Positions 1 through 8,437 of a stretch of 64,000 nucleotides of DNA are shown here, in pieces. Under the pieces are notes generated by a model. That model was not told the origin of the DNA, searched no databases, and saw nothing but the letters and a program-made list of their open reading frames with translations. The DNA comes from Ahniella affigens (GTDB lineage: Bacteria; Pseudomonadota; Gammaproteobacteria; Xanthomonadales; Ahniellaceae). A program made the position numbers and the translations under genes. Each line of letters begins with the position of its first letter. Position 1 is the first letter of the stretch. The stretch lies in assembly GCF_003015185.1 (NCBI RefSeq), contig NZ_CP027860.1:2728001-2792000 (forward strand), written 5' to 3'.

Positions 1-672
1 GTCGGGTCATTGGCGCCACAACATGAGAAGTACTTTGAAGCGGGAACAGTTGAGCCTTTCCAACCGGGCGATCAGCCCGACGGCAGCTGGTATCGCGTCC
101 GTGCCGATTCCAACAAGGTCGAATATCCCTGTCGTGTCGAGCACATTCGGGAGATTCGGGCCGCTCCCGCGCCCGCGGCGTTACCAAATCAGCCCGCGCC
201 AACGCGTGTCCAACCAGCCGCCCGGCCAGCGGCAACCGGCCAAGTTATCGGCCGCAATGCCACTGCAGCGACTCCCGCTTTGGACTTTCTGAATTGTCCG
301 GTGCAACAAGACGCCGTGGAAAACGGTGATGAACCAGATCGGGACGTCGTGGCATTGGTGATCCGCTGCGCCAAGGGCGAGAAAGCGGTTCCGGCCGGAC
401 AGGAAGGTGCCGTGAAAGTCGACGTTCTAAATGTGCAAATCGGTCGTTCGCGAGACTGGAGCTACGCCCAAGACCGGGGCAACGCCAGTGAAGGCACGAT
501 CGTCTATCCGGTAAAGGCCACCTACAACGTTCGGACACTCTATCGCGCTGCGACGGAAGTGGAGGAAGGTTGGGTTCGGATTCTGAACTTCTACGTCAAT
601 GCATTTGGCGAATGGCAGATTGGGTCTGAAGAAAACGTCCGAACGGCGGCAACCAAGCGGATCGACAACTGA
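1..672 (+). CDS. Tudor/SH3-like domain protein, 5' end missing
   Basis: The frame is open from base 1, so the gene almost certainly starts left of the window; a TTG at 10 is only the first possible start inside it. The visible part has three sections: a short segment with a WYRVR...YPCRVEHIREIR pattern that resembles the end of a small Tudor/SH3-like barrel, an Ala/Pro-rich linker at about residues 50-85, and a C-terminal domain of about 130 residues with many aromatic and acidic positions. I do not recognise the C-terminal domain. A better preserved Tudor-like module, also followed by a low-complexity linker and another domain, is encoded at 43753-44310, so the two proteins may be distant relatives. 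Function unknown. Confidence 0.6.
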   Translation, partial: VGSLAPQHEKYFEAGTVEPFQPGDQPDGSWYRVRADSNKVEYPCRVEHIREIRAAPAPAALPNQPAPTRVQPAARPAATGQVIGRNATAATPALDFLNCPVQQDAVENGDEPDRDVVALVIRCAKGEKAVPAGQEGAVKVDVLNVQIGRSRDWSYAQDRGNASEGTIVYPVKATYNVRTLYRAATEVEEGWVRILNFYVNAFGEWQIGSEENVRTAATKRIDN

Positions 673-831
673 AGCAAGACCCGGCGCGCGCCCTTGGGCG
701 CTGCGCCGGAGCCTTTCCCCGGCAACAGGACGGCGCGGATCGATTGCATTCTGTCGCTGGCGAGCTGGGACGGCCGTACCACCGCAGCCGGACTCCGATC
801 GAAGGCGCGTGCACGGCATTGCCGGCGCCGC

Positions 832-900
832 GCCACTGTATGCCTGTGCCACTGTATGCCTGTGCCACTGTATGCCTGCGCCACTGCATGCCTGCGCCAC
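832..900. repeat. 16-bp tandem repeat, about 4.3 copies
   Basis: The unit GCCACTGTATGCCTGT starts at 832, 848, 864 and 880, with one or two substitutions in the later copies and a partial fifth copy at 896-900. The period of 16 is not a multiple of three, so it is not a coding repeat. The copies are contiguous without spacers. Confidence 0.85.
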
Positions 901-920
901 CGCACCGCTGCGATGCCGCT

Positions 921-950
921 CAGAAATTTCTGAGTCCAATTTCAGAAATT
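921..950. other. AT-rich palindrome and hairpin
   Basis: CAGAAATTTCTG (921-932) is a perfect 12-bp palindrome. Its right half can also pair with 941-950 (AATTTCTGA with TTCAGAAATT, 7-nt loop). It lies between the truncated gene at the window start and the DUF6884 gene. It could be an operator or a weak terminator; there is no T-run. Confidence 0.4.
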
Positions 951-1143
951 CTCCCATGCGCCGTGCGCGCGAACCATGCATCATGGCTTCCCACCTGCCA
1001 AGGATGGCCAGGGCCCAATCGCGTCGCGCAAGCATGCGGATGGCGACTCGGTGTCAGTCCGCGGCAGCATCGACGGCATTCTGCCAGCGACGGTACGCCC
1101 GCCCGTTGCGCAGCCTGCTTCATTCCAACGGACGGAATCCAAT

Positions 1144-1578
1144 ATGACTAAGATCGCACTCGTATCCTGTGCCAAATCCCAGCACACCCAACCCATCGCC
1201 GCAAAAGACCTGTACACCTCGGCACTGTTCCGCGCGTCGCGACGATTTGCGGAGCGATTCGCTGATGATTGGTACATTCTATCGGCCGCGTACGGCCTCC
1301 TTCATCCCGACCAAGTGGTCGCACCATACGAACGACCGTTGAACACGTTGACCCGATCTGAGCGACAGACTTGGGTCGATGAGATGATCGAACAATCGCG
1401 CGCGACGCTCCCGCTGGCCTCCGAGGTTATCGTGCTTGCCAGCACCCATTACGCAGAAGGACTAGTGACCTGGCTGACCGAGCGCGGGCACAACGTGATC
1501 CTGCCGCTTGGCACTTTGCGAATCGGGCAGCGGATCCAATGGCTCCGTCAGCAGGCGCAACCCAATCAGGATCAATGA
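1144..1578 (+). CDS. DUF6884 family protein
   Basis: A 144-residue cytoplasmic protein starting MTKIALVSCAKSQ. It matches the DUF6884 pattern as I know it: an N-terminal strand ending in SCAKSQ, then AKDLYTSALFRASRRFAE, then WYILSAAYGLLHPD, then a PYERPL motif. The conserved Cys and Lys near the N-terminus and the SA-YGLL-P stretch look like a nucleotide- or base-binding Rossmann-type site, but the family has no assigned reaction that I can state. ATG 1144 is chosen because family homology starts there; the longer open frame upstream runs through non-conserved sequence. It stands alone, downstream of a 16-bp tandem repeat and a palindrome. DUF6884 proteins are often seen in phage and accessory DNA, so recent transfer is possible. 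Confidence 0.75.
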   Translation: MTKIALVSCAKSQHTQPIAAKDLYTSALFRASRRFAERFADDWYILSAAYGLLHPDQVVAPYERPLNTLTRSERQTWVDEMIEQSRATLPLASEVIVLASTHYAEGLVTWLTERGHNVILPLGTLRIGQRIQWLRQQAQPNQDQ

Positions 1579-1713
1579 TTCATTGGCCCCAACCACGGCC
1601 GCTACTAGTCAATTCTGATAGCCAAGACTGCGCCGCGTGCCGTGTGATGTGAAGCGTTTGGCGGCACGCTCGAAACGCTTCGAGCCAAGAAGCCACTGAA
1701 CCGGACCACGAGA

Positions 1714-3042
1714 CTATGGACTTCGAATGCCGCTCGGAAATGCTGGACACGTGCTAGGCAACGCCGCCGTGTCCACATGCTCGCAGTCATTGCTGAAGGT
1801 CAGATTCCCCTTCGCATCGGTCTTGATGACCCAAACACTATCGTAGTCGGTAAACGACCAATCCGGGATCTTTGCAACCGTTTCAGGCGCTTGGTAGATG
1901 CCACCAATCAGATACTTGATCGCCTTGACGATGTTGCCGTGCTCCCACGCCACCAGTGTGCGGGTGCCGTTGAAATGCGGGTCGGAGTACGGCGTGTTCT
2001 GCGTGAACAGCGCGGCCGCAAGCGTGTCCGGGTCATCCCACTGGAACGCAGCTAGCGCCAGCGGCATGCCGTGCGCAACCGCGTACGGCGCAATGGTCAG
2101 TGTCGGTCGAATATAGGAGCAGCTGCCATCGCAATCGATCAGATCGTTCGGATTGGTCGTGAAAATCTGGTCGGGCGGTCCACCCATCAGGCGGTTGAGA
2201 ATGCCATTTGCACCAATCGCTCGCCACGCACCCTGACAGACAAAGTTGCCGTTCTCGAAATCACTGTTCGGATGCGCCTCGACATGCCGAATCAAATGCA
2301 CAGTCTGGTTGGCATTCAGCAGAAAGCGCGGCGACTTCGGCTTTGGCACCGTAAAGCGTGTGCTGGTTTGCGGGCACGTCGTGTCGCGTTCTGGCGCCAA
2401 CGCGACATCAGGATAGTGCGCTGCGGGCGTAATGTCATCGTCATACATCGTGGCAGTCGTCCGATTGTTCTCGCGACTCAGCACCACGTACTGCCCGAAG
2501 TCGCCAGCGGGAATGCCCGCAAAGCGGGTACCGGCGTCGAGCAAGGGTGTAACCGCTTCATTGATCATCGTGGCAGGCATCGCGACAATGTAATGGCCGG
2601 GCGCCTGATCGGCCAGAATGGCGGCGAGGTTGTAACTCGGCGAGTTATAAGTCGCAAGATCCCCTGGATCGACGATCAGTTGCGACACCGCTCGATTGTT
2701 CAGCACGGCGTAGGGCTGGATGCTCTGCAACGGCGTGATGTCGGTCGGTGTTGCCTTGGCCGAAAACGCCATGATCTGGCGAACCTGTGCGGTCTTGCCG
2801 GCCGTGAGGAGGTTCAACAACTGTGCAAACTGCAGCGCGTGGTTGAACCCGGTTACCGACAATGTATTGGTGTCGGGATTTGGTTCGAAGCTCGGCACGA
2901 TCACGATGTTCCAGGCGTTCGCATTGAGCGGCGGTGTTGCAGCCCATACCGAGGCACTCAGAAAAACGCCACACAGCATCAGTGCGCAAGCGCCCCGAAC
3001 CCATACCCGAACGCGCCCTTCGCGGGCGATCGCAATCGACAT
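1714..3042 (-). CDS. exported histidine-phosphatase-like protein
   Basis: A 442-residue protein. The start at 3042 is chosen because GGAG lies about 8 nt upstream and the protein then begins with a basic N-region and a hydrophobic core (CALMLCGVFLSASVWA) typical of a Sec signal peptide ending around AWA|AT. Around the middle is VHLIRHVEAHP, an RHxE-like motif of the histidine phosphatase (phosphoglycerate mutase-like) superfamily. A later His (VAWEHGNI) could be the second catalytic histidine. The canonical RHG is RHV here, so activity is uncertain. It is the last gene of a minus-strand set whose upstream members are a VioB-like ferritin-like protein, a GMC oxidoreductase and its small subunit. 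The gap to the upstream gene is only about 60 nt, so co-transcription is likely. Substrate unknown. Confidence 0.7.
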   Translation of the reverse strand: MSIAIAREGRVRVWVRGACALMLCGVFLSASVWAATPPLNANAWNIVIVPSFEPNPDTNTLSVTGFNHALQFAQLLNLLTAGKTAQVRQIMAFSAKATPTDITPLQSIQPYAVLNNRAVSQLIVDPGDLATYNSPSYNLAAILADQAPGHYIVAMPATMINEAVTPLLDAGTRFAGIPAGDFGQYVVLSRENNRTTATMYDDDITPAAHYPDVALAPERDTTCPQTSTRFTVPKPKSPRFLLNANQTVHLIRHVEAHPNSDFENGNFVCQGAWRAIGANGILNRLMGGPPDQIFTTNPNDLIDCDGSCSYIRPTLTIAPYAVAHGMPLALAAFQWDDPDTLAAALFTQNTPYSDPHFNGTRTLVAWEHGNIVKAIKYLIGGIYQAPETVAKIPDWSFTDYDSVWVIKTDAKGNLTFSNDCEHVDTAALPSTCPAFPSGIRSP

Positions 3043-3101
3043 GATTAGCTCCAGTGCATGCAATGCAGTAACAACGTCAACGAACGCCAAATCGACCGGG
3101 C

Positions 3102-4283
3102 TCAGCGCATGGCGGGCGGCACGTACTCGAAGCTCGGCCCGGCGGTCATGCCCTCTTTCCAGGGCGTCACCATCAACTCCAACGCCTGATACTTCAGGTC
3201 GTACATCAACGGCACCGCTTTCATCAATTCAGGCGGATCGCCGTTGACCGCATTGTGGATGGATGTCAGCAAGGCCATATACGTCCGGTTGAATCCGAGC
3301 GTTTTCGCGTAGAGTTCCGACCCCTCCGGATAGTCTGCCATCTTCGGGTTGGGCCGCATGGCGTAGACGGCATTCCAGTCCACCGCGACGGGCGGTCCGC
3401 TAGGGGGTGCATTCGCCTTGTCGGTCGGCCGATATCGCCGCTCCGACATGATCTCGTTGAATCGGAAATAGTGCGCGTATTCGACGTCCTCACCAAACAG
3501 AACGCTGTCGGAATCGATAATCGTGCCATTAACGCCCTCGCCCTGCCCGACGATCTCATCGATCGCCAGTACGGCGTCATCAAGATTGTGGATGGGCACA
3601 AGCTTGCCGCCACCACCGTAGTAGTGGTGTGGCTGCATTTGCCGCGCCGGATCACCGTGGAAAATGCCGCCAGGCGTGGTGCGCTCCAAATGAATCAACG
3701 CAAACTTGATCGATTTGTAGAACTGACCGATCGTGTCCCAGTGATTGGGCTGCGGCGGCGCCGGTCGATGCGCCGGCTTTTCGATATCCAGAAAGACTTG
3801 AATCGTGTCGCGGCTGAACTTCTGCAACGGGACGAGAAACAAATCGGCGGAGTGCGGCAAGTACGTTGGATACTCAGGAATGAATTTCGGGTGATCGATC
3901 GCTGGATGCCCGCCAATCGCATTCAGAATATTGCAGGCGAGCAGCATGTGCAGCATCTCCTCCATCACCACGCCCTGAATGTTCTGCACCGCAAACGTGT
4001 TGGTACCGTCGTGAATGGAATACAGCGCGCACAGGTAGGTTGGGATGGTGGCGTGCTCGATCTCGATGGCCGTCTGCAAATGCCGACGCACCTGCTCAAG
4101 CGACAGTTCATGATGCGCCGTCTTGAGCAAGGACTTGGCCGAATCGGCGACCCCCGGGACCTCCTCATAGGTGAGCATCTGGCGACGACGCCCGCCGCGG
4201 ACCTTCTGGAAGAGTGACGGGCTGGCCGGCGCGGCTTCAGAACCTGGCGATTGGGTATCTTGTTCGGCATTCATGGTAGTCAT
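3102..4283 (-). CDS. VioB/RebD-like ferritin-like domain protein
   Basis: A 393-residue protein of the ferritin-like family that includes the iminophenyl-pyruvate dimer synthase domain of VioB, RebD and StaD. Seen in the sequence: HLQTAIEIEHATIPTYLCAL (about residues 68-87), EEMLHM (E108, E109, H112) and a later EYAHYFRFNE. Together these give the Glu and Glu-x-x-His ligands expected of a di-iron or heme-independent oxidative centre. The ATG at 4283 overlaps the stop of the upstream GMC gene as ATGA, which implies translational coupling; a second ATG lies 9 nt further in. There is no signal peptide. VioB proteins are about 1,000 residues, so this is a stand-alone domain. A role in oxidative coupling or oxidation of a product of the neighbouring dehydrogenase is inference. 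Confidence 0.85.
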   Translation of the reverse strand: MTTMNAEQDTQSPGSEAAPASPSLFQKVRGGRRRQMLTYEEVPGVADSAKSLLKTAHHELSLEQVRRHLQTAIEIEHATIPTYLCALYSIHDGTNTFAVQNIQGVVMEEMLHMLLACNILNAIGGHPAIDHPKFIPEYPTYLPHSADLFLVPLQKFSRDTIQVFLDIEKPAHRPAPPQPNHWDTIGQFYKSIKFALIHLERTTPGGIFHGDPARQMQPHHYYGGGGKLVPIHNLDDAVLAIDEIVGQGEGVNGTIIDSDSVLFGEDVEYAHYFRFNEIMSERRYRPTDKANAPPSGPPVAVDWNAVYAMRPNPKMADYPEGSELYAKTLGFNRTYMALLTSIHNAVNGDPPELMKAVPLMYDLKYQALELMVTPWKEGMTAGPSFEYVPPAMR

Positions 4284-6145
4284 TGCTCCAACTGCTGCAG
4301 CACGGCCTCGGCCGTCTTGAAGGCGAGCGCGGTCATCGTGAGCGTCGGGTTCGAGGTGCCAAGCGTCGGCATGTTGCCGCAACCGGCGAGATACAGATTC
4401 GGGTGGTCCCAGGTCCGGCCGTTGGCATCCACAACCGAGTCGTCAGGCGAATTGCCCATCCGATGCGTCCCCACGATATGGCCGGCACCACGGAACGTGT
4501 AGCCGCGTCCCTGCCAGGTCACATAGTCAGGCTCGGTCGGGCTGTACTCGGTGTGGTCGGCAATGCCATTGGCGGCAAAAATTTGATCCGACACCTCTTT
4601 CGCCGCCTTGAACGACTTTCGCATATAGTCTGACGCATCGTAGTGAATGACCGGACGATAGTTGTCCAACTGATCCTTGTACTTCGGATCAATCACGACG
4701 CGATTGTTTGGATCAGGCGCTTGTTCGCATTCAAAGTGCAGCAATGCCTGACGCGTGAGCCGTTCGTTCAGATGCGCCCGCAATGCCTTGCCAAACATGC
4801 CATCCACAATGACGGCTGCATTCACGTCCGAGCCCGGCGCAAACGTCGGCCAGGACCAGCCCCAATTGTCGATCGGCGAGATCCACGCTGCGAAATCCTT
4901 GCGAAACGCGCCATCGCGGAAAGTGGGGATGTACGTCGTGCATCCCGGTCCACGATAGGGCCAGATCTTGTCACGGAACAATCCCCAGGTCAGCAGCACC
5001 AAGTGGTCCATCAGATTGCGGCCAACTTGATCGCTTTGATTCGCCGCATTGGACGCAAGCAGGATCTTGGCGTTTTCGAGCGCGCTGCACGCGAGAATGT
5101 AGACCTTTCCGCGCGCGACATTCGTGGTGTATTCAGTCGCGTTCGGCTCTTTGTAGGACTTGTACACCACACCGTTGATACGGCGGGTTTCCGGGCAAAT
5201 CAACAAGGTCGACGCGACGGCTTGGGTGAGGATGTCCAAGCGCTTGCGATCGGCTTTTTTCAGTGTCTTGAGTGCGTTGTATTTGGCTTGTACCGGGCAA
5301 ATCGGGACGCAGCTCGAGTTGCCCTCGCAGCGCTCGCCCGTGTAGGGGTTCCAGATGGAACCGAATACTTGATAGGTCGCGTCGCTGATGGTGAGTTCCA
5401 GCTTCTGCGTGCTGGCGTTCCACACGGTCGTGCCATAGGGATACTCGGGGTTGGGGATTGAGTTGCGCCCTTGCGGCATGCTGACGCAGGTGACCGTGTA
5501 CGTCTCGCCGTCAAGCTGCACCGGGAGGTTCTGGCTGTGCTGCATCCAGACGTGGTCCTGGTAGCTCTGCGGAATCTTGTACATCGGAAACACGTAGCCG
5601 GGACCATAGTTTTGTGGCCCCATGTCCGGCCCGACTTGCGCACTGACGTCGCCCGAAACACCGATCTCGTTCTCGGCCATTTCGTAGTACGGCACGAGAT
5701 CCTCGTATCGGATCGGCCAATCCACGCCCTGGCCATAGAGCGTCTGCATTCGAAAATCATTAGGCAGCATTCGCGGCACATTGCCTAACCAGTGCAACGT
5801 GGTGCCACCTGGGGCGCGCAGACAATCACTCGCGAACGGCAGCGGCCCCAACTGCACCAGGTAGCCGGTGTCGTAAGGCGTTACCGCCTTGATGTCGAGC
5901 ACATCGGGCGACTCCGCATCGGTTAGGTTGGGATAAGGGGTGTTGGTGGCCTTGACCGTTGACTCGTAGAAGGCCTGCAGGTACTGCTGGTAGTTGGTAT
6001 AAGCACGCGAGGGATCAAGCGCGATACCCGCTTCGAGACCCGCCTCCATCAACAGTACCCGCTTGCCGGCCTGGGTCAGGATCTTGGTCAGCACGCATCC
6101 TGCAATGCCCGACCCGACAACGACAACATCGTATTCCTGGTTCAT
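4280..6145 (-). CDS. GMC-family FAD oxidoreductase (gluconate/glucose dehydrogenase large-subunit type)
   Basis: A 621-residue flavoprotein. The N-terminal FAD dinucleotide fold shows VVVGSGIAGCVL at residues 8-20. The C-terminal GMC domain has HIVGTHRMG, a normal active-site histidine region, and ends with the NPTLTMTALAFKTAE helix. A Cys-x5-Cys-x3-Cys stretch (CEGNSSCVPICP, about residues 271-282) matches the cysteine-rich loop that holds a 3Fe-4S cluster in FAD-dependent glucose and fructose dehydrogenases. Start ATG 6145 has a GGAAGG ribosome site. No signal peptide is present. The upstream gene encodes a small FAD-SLDH-type subunit, which fits a two-subunit dehydrogenase. No cytochrome c subunit is encoded nearby, so the electron acceptor is unknown. 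The stop overlaps the ferritin-like gene. Confidence 0.9.
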   Translation of the reverse strand: MNQEYDVVVVGSGIAGCVLTKILTQAGKRVLLMEAGLEAGIALDPSRAYTNYQQYLQAFYESTVKATNTPYPNLTDAESPDVLDIKAVTPYDTGYLVQLGPLPFASDCLRAPGGTTLHWLGNVPRMLPNDFRMQTLYGQGVDWPIRYEDLVPYYEMAENEIGVSGDVSAQVGPDMGPQNYGPGYVFPMYKIPQSYQDHVWMQHSQNLPVQLDGETYTVTCVSMPQGRNSIPNPEYPYGTTVWNASTQKLELTISDATYQVFGSIWNPYTGERCEGNSSCVPICPVQAKYNALKTLKKADRKRLDILTQAVASTLLICPETRRINGVVYKSYKEPNATEYTTNVARGKVYILACSALENAKILLASNAANQSDQVGRNLMDHLVLLTWGLFRDKIWPYRGPGCTTYIPTFRDGAFRKDFAAWISPIDNWGWSWPTFAPGSDVNAAVIVDGMFGKALRAHLNERLTRQALLHFECEQAPDPNNRVVIDPKYKDQLDNYRPVIHYDASDYMRKSFKAAKEVSDQIFAANGIADHTEYSPTEPDYVTWQGRGYTFRGAGHIVGTHRMGNSPDDSVVDANGRTWDHPNLYLAGCGNMPTLGTSNPTLTMTALAFKTAEAVLQQLEQ

Positions 6146-6237
6146 CGTAACCTTCCATTCGCGTCATGGCAGTCGGCAACGCCGTCACCGGTGCGCCCGT
6201 TCAGGCGCCTTTATGAATGTTGCCTGGGCGGAACAAG

Positions 6238-6702
6238 TCAAATGGGAATCTGAATCGGCGGCTCGGCCCAGGACCCGAATCCGGGCTGTTTTGCACCCGG
6301 AGGATGGGCGTCGGCCGCCGTCCACATCAGCCCTTGCACGTAAGACGGGCCATCAATCTGCGTCGATATCATGGCGGTCGGGTCGCCGATGTTGGTGTAC
6401 CACTCGCCGGTGTACCACATCAGAATGATGGCTTTCGCCGTGCCATCGTAGGACGAGTCAGGCATCAGCCGGGCGCGGATTGCTTGATCAATGGCAGACT
6501 CATCCCGTAACGCAAGAATGGCCGAAGACTCGGCGAAGAACCAATTGAGGACATCTGGTGCGGTTTCGCGCGACAGCGTATCGAAATAGGTCTGAGTCAT
6601 CCCGGTCCCCTCCAGTTCGACCCTGTCGAAACCCGTGAGGCGCGACGAGATGGCAAGAAACAAAGCGTGCGTGGCTTGAGCGTCGGAGTGTTGTGCCCTC
6701 AA
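6238..6702 (-). CDS. FAD-SLDH-type dehydrogenase small subunit
   Basis: A 154-residue protein matching the small subunit family of membrane-bound sorbitol/gluconate dehydrogenases (FAD-SLDH). The family hallmark is in the C-terminal half: IILMWYTGEWY, then YVQGLMWTAADAHPPGAKQPGFGSWAE split over residues 125-150. The start is a TTG at 6702 preceded by a strong GGAGG site about 10 nt upstream; there is no better ATG before the conserved region. Known members usually carry a Tat signal that exports the partner large subunit by hitch-hiking. Here there is none, so the complex is predicted to stay in the cytoplasm. It is the first gene of the operon and is separated from the GMC gene by about 90 nt. 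Confidence 0.8.
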   Translation of the reverse strand: MRAQHSDAQATHALFLAISSRLTGFDRVELEGTGMTQTYFDTLSRETAPDVLNWFFAESSAILALRDESAIDQAIRARLMPDSSYDGTAKAIILMWYTGEWYTNIGDPTAMISTQIDGPSYVQGLMWTAADAHPPGAKQPGFGSWAEPPIQIPI

Positions 6703-7208
6703 GGTCCTTTCCTCCAGATCAATGGGAAGTCATTCGTACTCAGGACGCTTACCCTACTCAAGAATTCGTCACTCATGGCCAACTTTCCGGCAACACCTCA
6801 GCAGGTTCGTGCGGACCATGCCCGCAACCGGGCAATGTTTGATCCGCCCGCCTTCATGGTGCGGCTTCGGCTGCCGGCGGGCGTTCATTGTCGCGAGCAT
6901 CAACGCCAACACGTAGTCAAGCCAGACAGCGAGACATGGTCGAATTCAAAAGGGGTGGCCCTCCCAAGTATGCGGGTGCAGAACTAGCGCTTTGCACCGC
7001 CCTTGTCAAGGCAACGACGCAGCGGCATTCGGCAAGACACGTTAGCCATTTGGCGCACTTGCGATTGAGCGATCTGGCCAAGCACCGTGCTCTCCGGGGC
7101 ATCACCCAGGCGGCACCCACCGTGCCTCGGCGACACTACGCGCCGCTTGCGCATCCGTTCGGCCGACTGCGACAATTTTGCGTCATTTCCTCTGAGCCAA
7201 TTCATCTG
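6703..7208. other. Divergent intergenic region, no gene seen
   Basis: About 500 nt between the divergent dehydrogenase operon and the hydrolase gene. A plus-strand frame stays open upstream of 7209 but encodes low-complexity Arg/His-rich sequence without a family resemblance, and it would precede a clear lipoprotein signal. I see only the possible promoter at 6733-6761. Confidence 0.5.
6733..6761 (-). promoter_or_regulatory. Possible sigma-70 promoter of the dehydrogenase operon
   Basis: Reading the minus strand: TTGAGT (6761-6756), a 17-nt spacer, then TACGAA (6738-6733). The -35 is good and the -10 is weak. The site is about 30 nt upstream of the TTG start at 6702. Confidence 0.35.
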
Positions 7209-8123
7209 ATGCGCCTGCGCCAAACCTCAATCCTGGTCCTGCTGTTCTCGATCGTTGCGTGCAGTACGTCGTCGGCTCCGAATCGCGCTGAATTTCCGCT
7301 GCGCGACGCACGACAGTCGTTCAAGACAAACATCGTCCGGACAGAGCCTGCGTTTGGCGCTGCCGATGACCCGAGTGGTTCCGACTTTGATCTGATTCGG
7401 TATGACGCCCCAGTCGGCAAGCTCGCCGCGTATCTCAGCAAGAATCCCGGGGACGGTTTGCGGCATCCCGCAATCGTTTGGATTACCGGCGGCGAAACGC
7501 AGTCCATCGGCGATATCTGGTCACCGCAATCGCGCAGCAATGATCAATCCGCCGCCGCCTATCGAAAGGCTGGAATCATCATGATGTTCCCGTCGCAACG
7601 CGGCGGTAACGACAACCCCGGGCAACGCGAGGGGTTCCTGGGTGAAGCCGACGACATTCTCGCGGCAACCGATTATTTGGCGAGCTTGCCCTATGTCGAC
7701 ACCCAACAGATCTATCTGGGCGGGCACAGTACCGGCGGCACGCTGGCGATGCTGGTCGCCGAATCGACTGATCGCTATCGCGCCGTTTTCGCATTCGGAC
7801 CCGCCGCCTGGGCCAACCAATATGGCGGTGACTTTGTCTTTGCCGATCTGAAGGATGATCGTGAATTGGCGCTGCGCTCACCCTACGAGTGGCTCGCTGA
7901 TGTGCGCCGACCGCTCTACGTCTTTGAGGGCAGCGAACAGGGAAACTGGGACGGCGCGATCGAAATCATGGCGACCAGCAACAAGAACCCGAATATCCAT
8001 TTTTTCCGACTCGACGGCCATAGTCACTTCAGTGTCCTCGCGCCCGTCAACGAGTTGCTCGCGGCTCAGATCGTCCGCGGCAATATTGATGTTCGCGAGG
8101 CCGACCTGAGTGGTTTGAAATGA
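7209..8123 (+). CDS. lipoprotein alpha/beta hydrolase (prolyl oligopeptidase-like)
   Basis: A 304-residue protein. ATG 7209 is chosen because it gives a compact lipoprotein signal (MRLRQTSILVLLFSIVAC, lipobox Cys at residue 18). The mature part is an alpha/beta hydrolase: a WITGG oxyanion-type turn near residue 91, then the nucleophile elbow GGHSTGG with Ser184. Candidate acid and His are in the C-terminal part (FEGSEQGNWDG, then LDGHSHFSV). The arrangement resembles dienelactone hydrolase and prolyl oligopeptidase-type esterases. As a lipoprotein it would act in the periplasm or at the outer membrane. Substrate unknown. The gene appears monocistronic. Confidence 0.85.
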   Translation: MRLRQTSILVLLFSIVACSTSSAPNRAEFPLRDARQSFKTNIVRTEPAFGAADDPSGSDFDLIRYDAPVGKLAAYLSKNPGDGLRHPAIVWITGGETQSIGDIWSPQSRSNDQSAAAYRKAGIIMMFPSQRGGNDNPGQREGFLGEADDILAATDYLASLPYVDTQQIYLGGHSTGGTLAMLVAESTDRYRAVFAFGPAAWANQYGGDFVFADLKDDRELALRSPYEWLADVRRPLYVFEGSEQGNWDGAIEIMATSNKNPNIHFFRLDGHSHFSVLAPVNELLAAQIVRGNIDVREADLSGLK

Positions 8124-8437
8124 TGACCGATACCGCCATCGGGCACGGTTGGGCGAGGCCTGATTAGGCCATCCTGGACTGGCCAAGACTCGTCCCGTGG
8201 CGCCACCCAGTAACCGCTGAACAAGTTCAGCGGCGATGCAAGCCGTCGATGGCAGGAATCGACTCCGGGCTTATTTGGTGCCAGGCCTCGCGAACGCTCA
8301 ATCGACATCTGAATATCTGGAATCTCGACGCCTCAACTTTTCTTTGACTTTGGTGAATTCATAACTCGCAAGATCGATGCATCGCGTTGATTGTTTCAAA
8401 TTTAGTCTCTTACGCACAAATTGCAACGGAGACCAAC
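8124..8437. other. Intergenic region with two hairpins
   Basis: No gene. GGCCA/TGGCC (8167-8184) encloses the word ATCCTGGAC, which recurs at 9273 and 9456. CCGCTGAA-CAAG-TTCAGCGG (8214-8233) is a perfect 8-bp hairpin whose core is the reverse complement of the hairpin at 9381-9402. The leader of the downstream OMP gene is AT-rich, but I cannot assign a promoter. Confidence 0.55.

Larger units (their letters stand above)
673..1143. other. Non-coding gap with tandem repeat and palindrome
   Basis: No convincing gene. The stretch holds a 16-bp tandem repeat (832-900) and an AT-rich palindrome/hairpin (921-950), both upstream of the DUF6884 gene. Open frames crossing it are low-complexity readings of the repeat. 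Confidence 0.6.

Noticed and set aside
832-900. Tandem repeat as a CRISPR array
   Set aside because: The unit is 16 bp and copies are contiguous with no spacers; no cas genes are in the window.
6888-7208. Extending the alpha/beta hydrolase to an upstream start
   Set aside because: It would bury the lipoprotein signal at 7209; the extra 107 residues are not protein-like.
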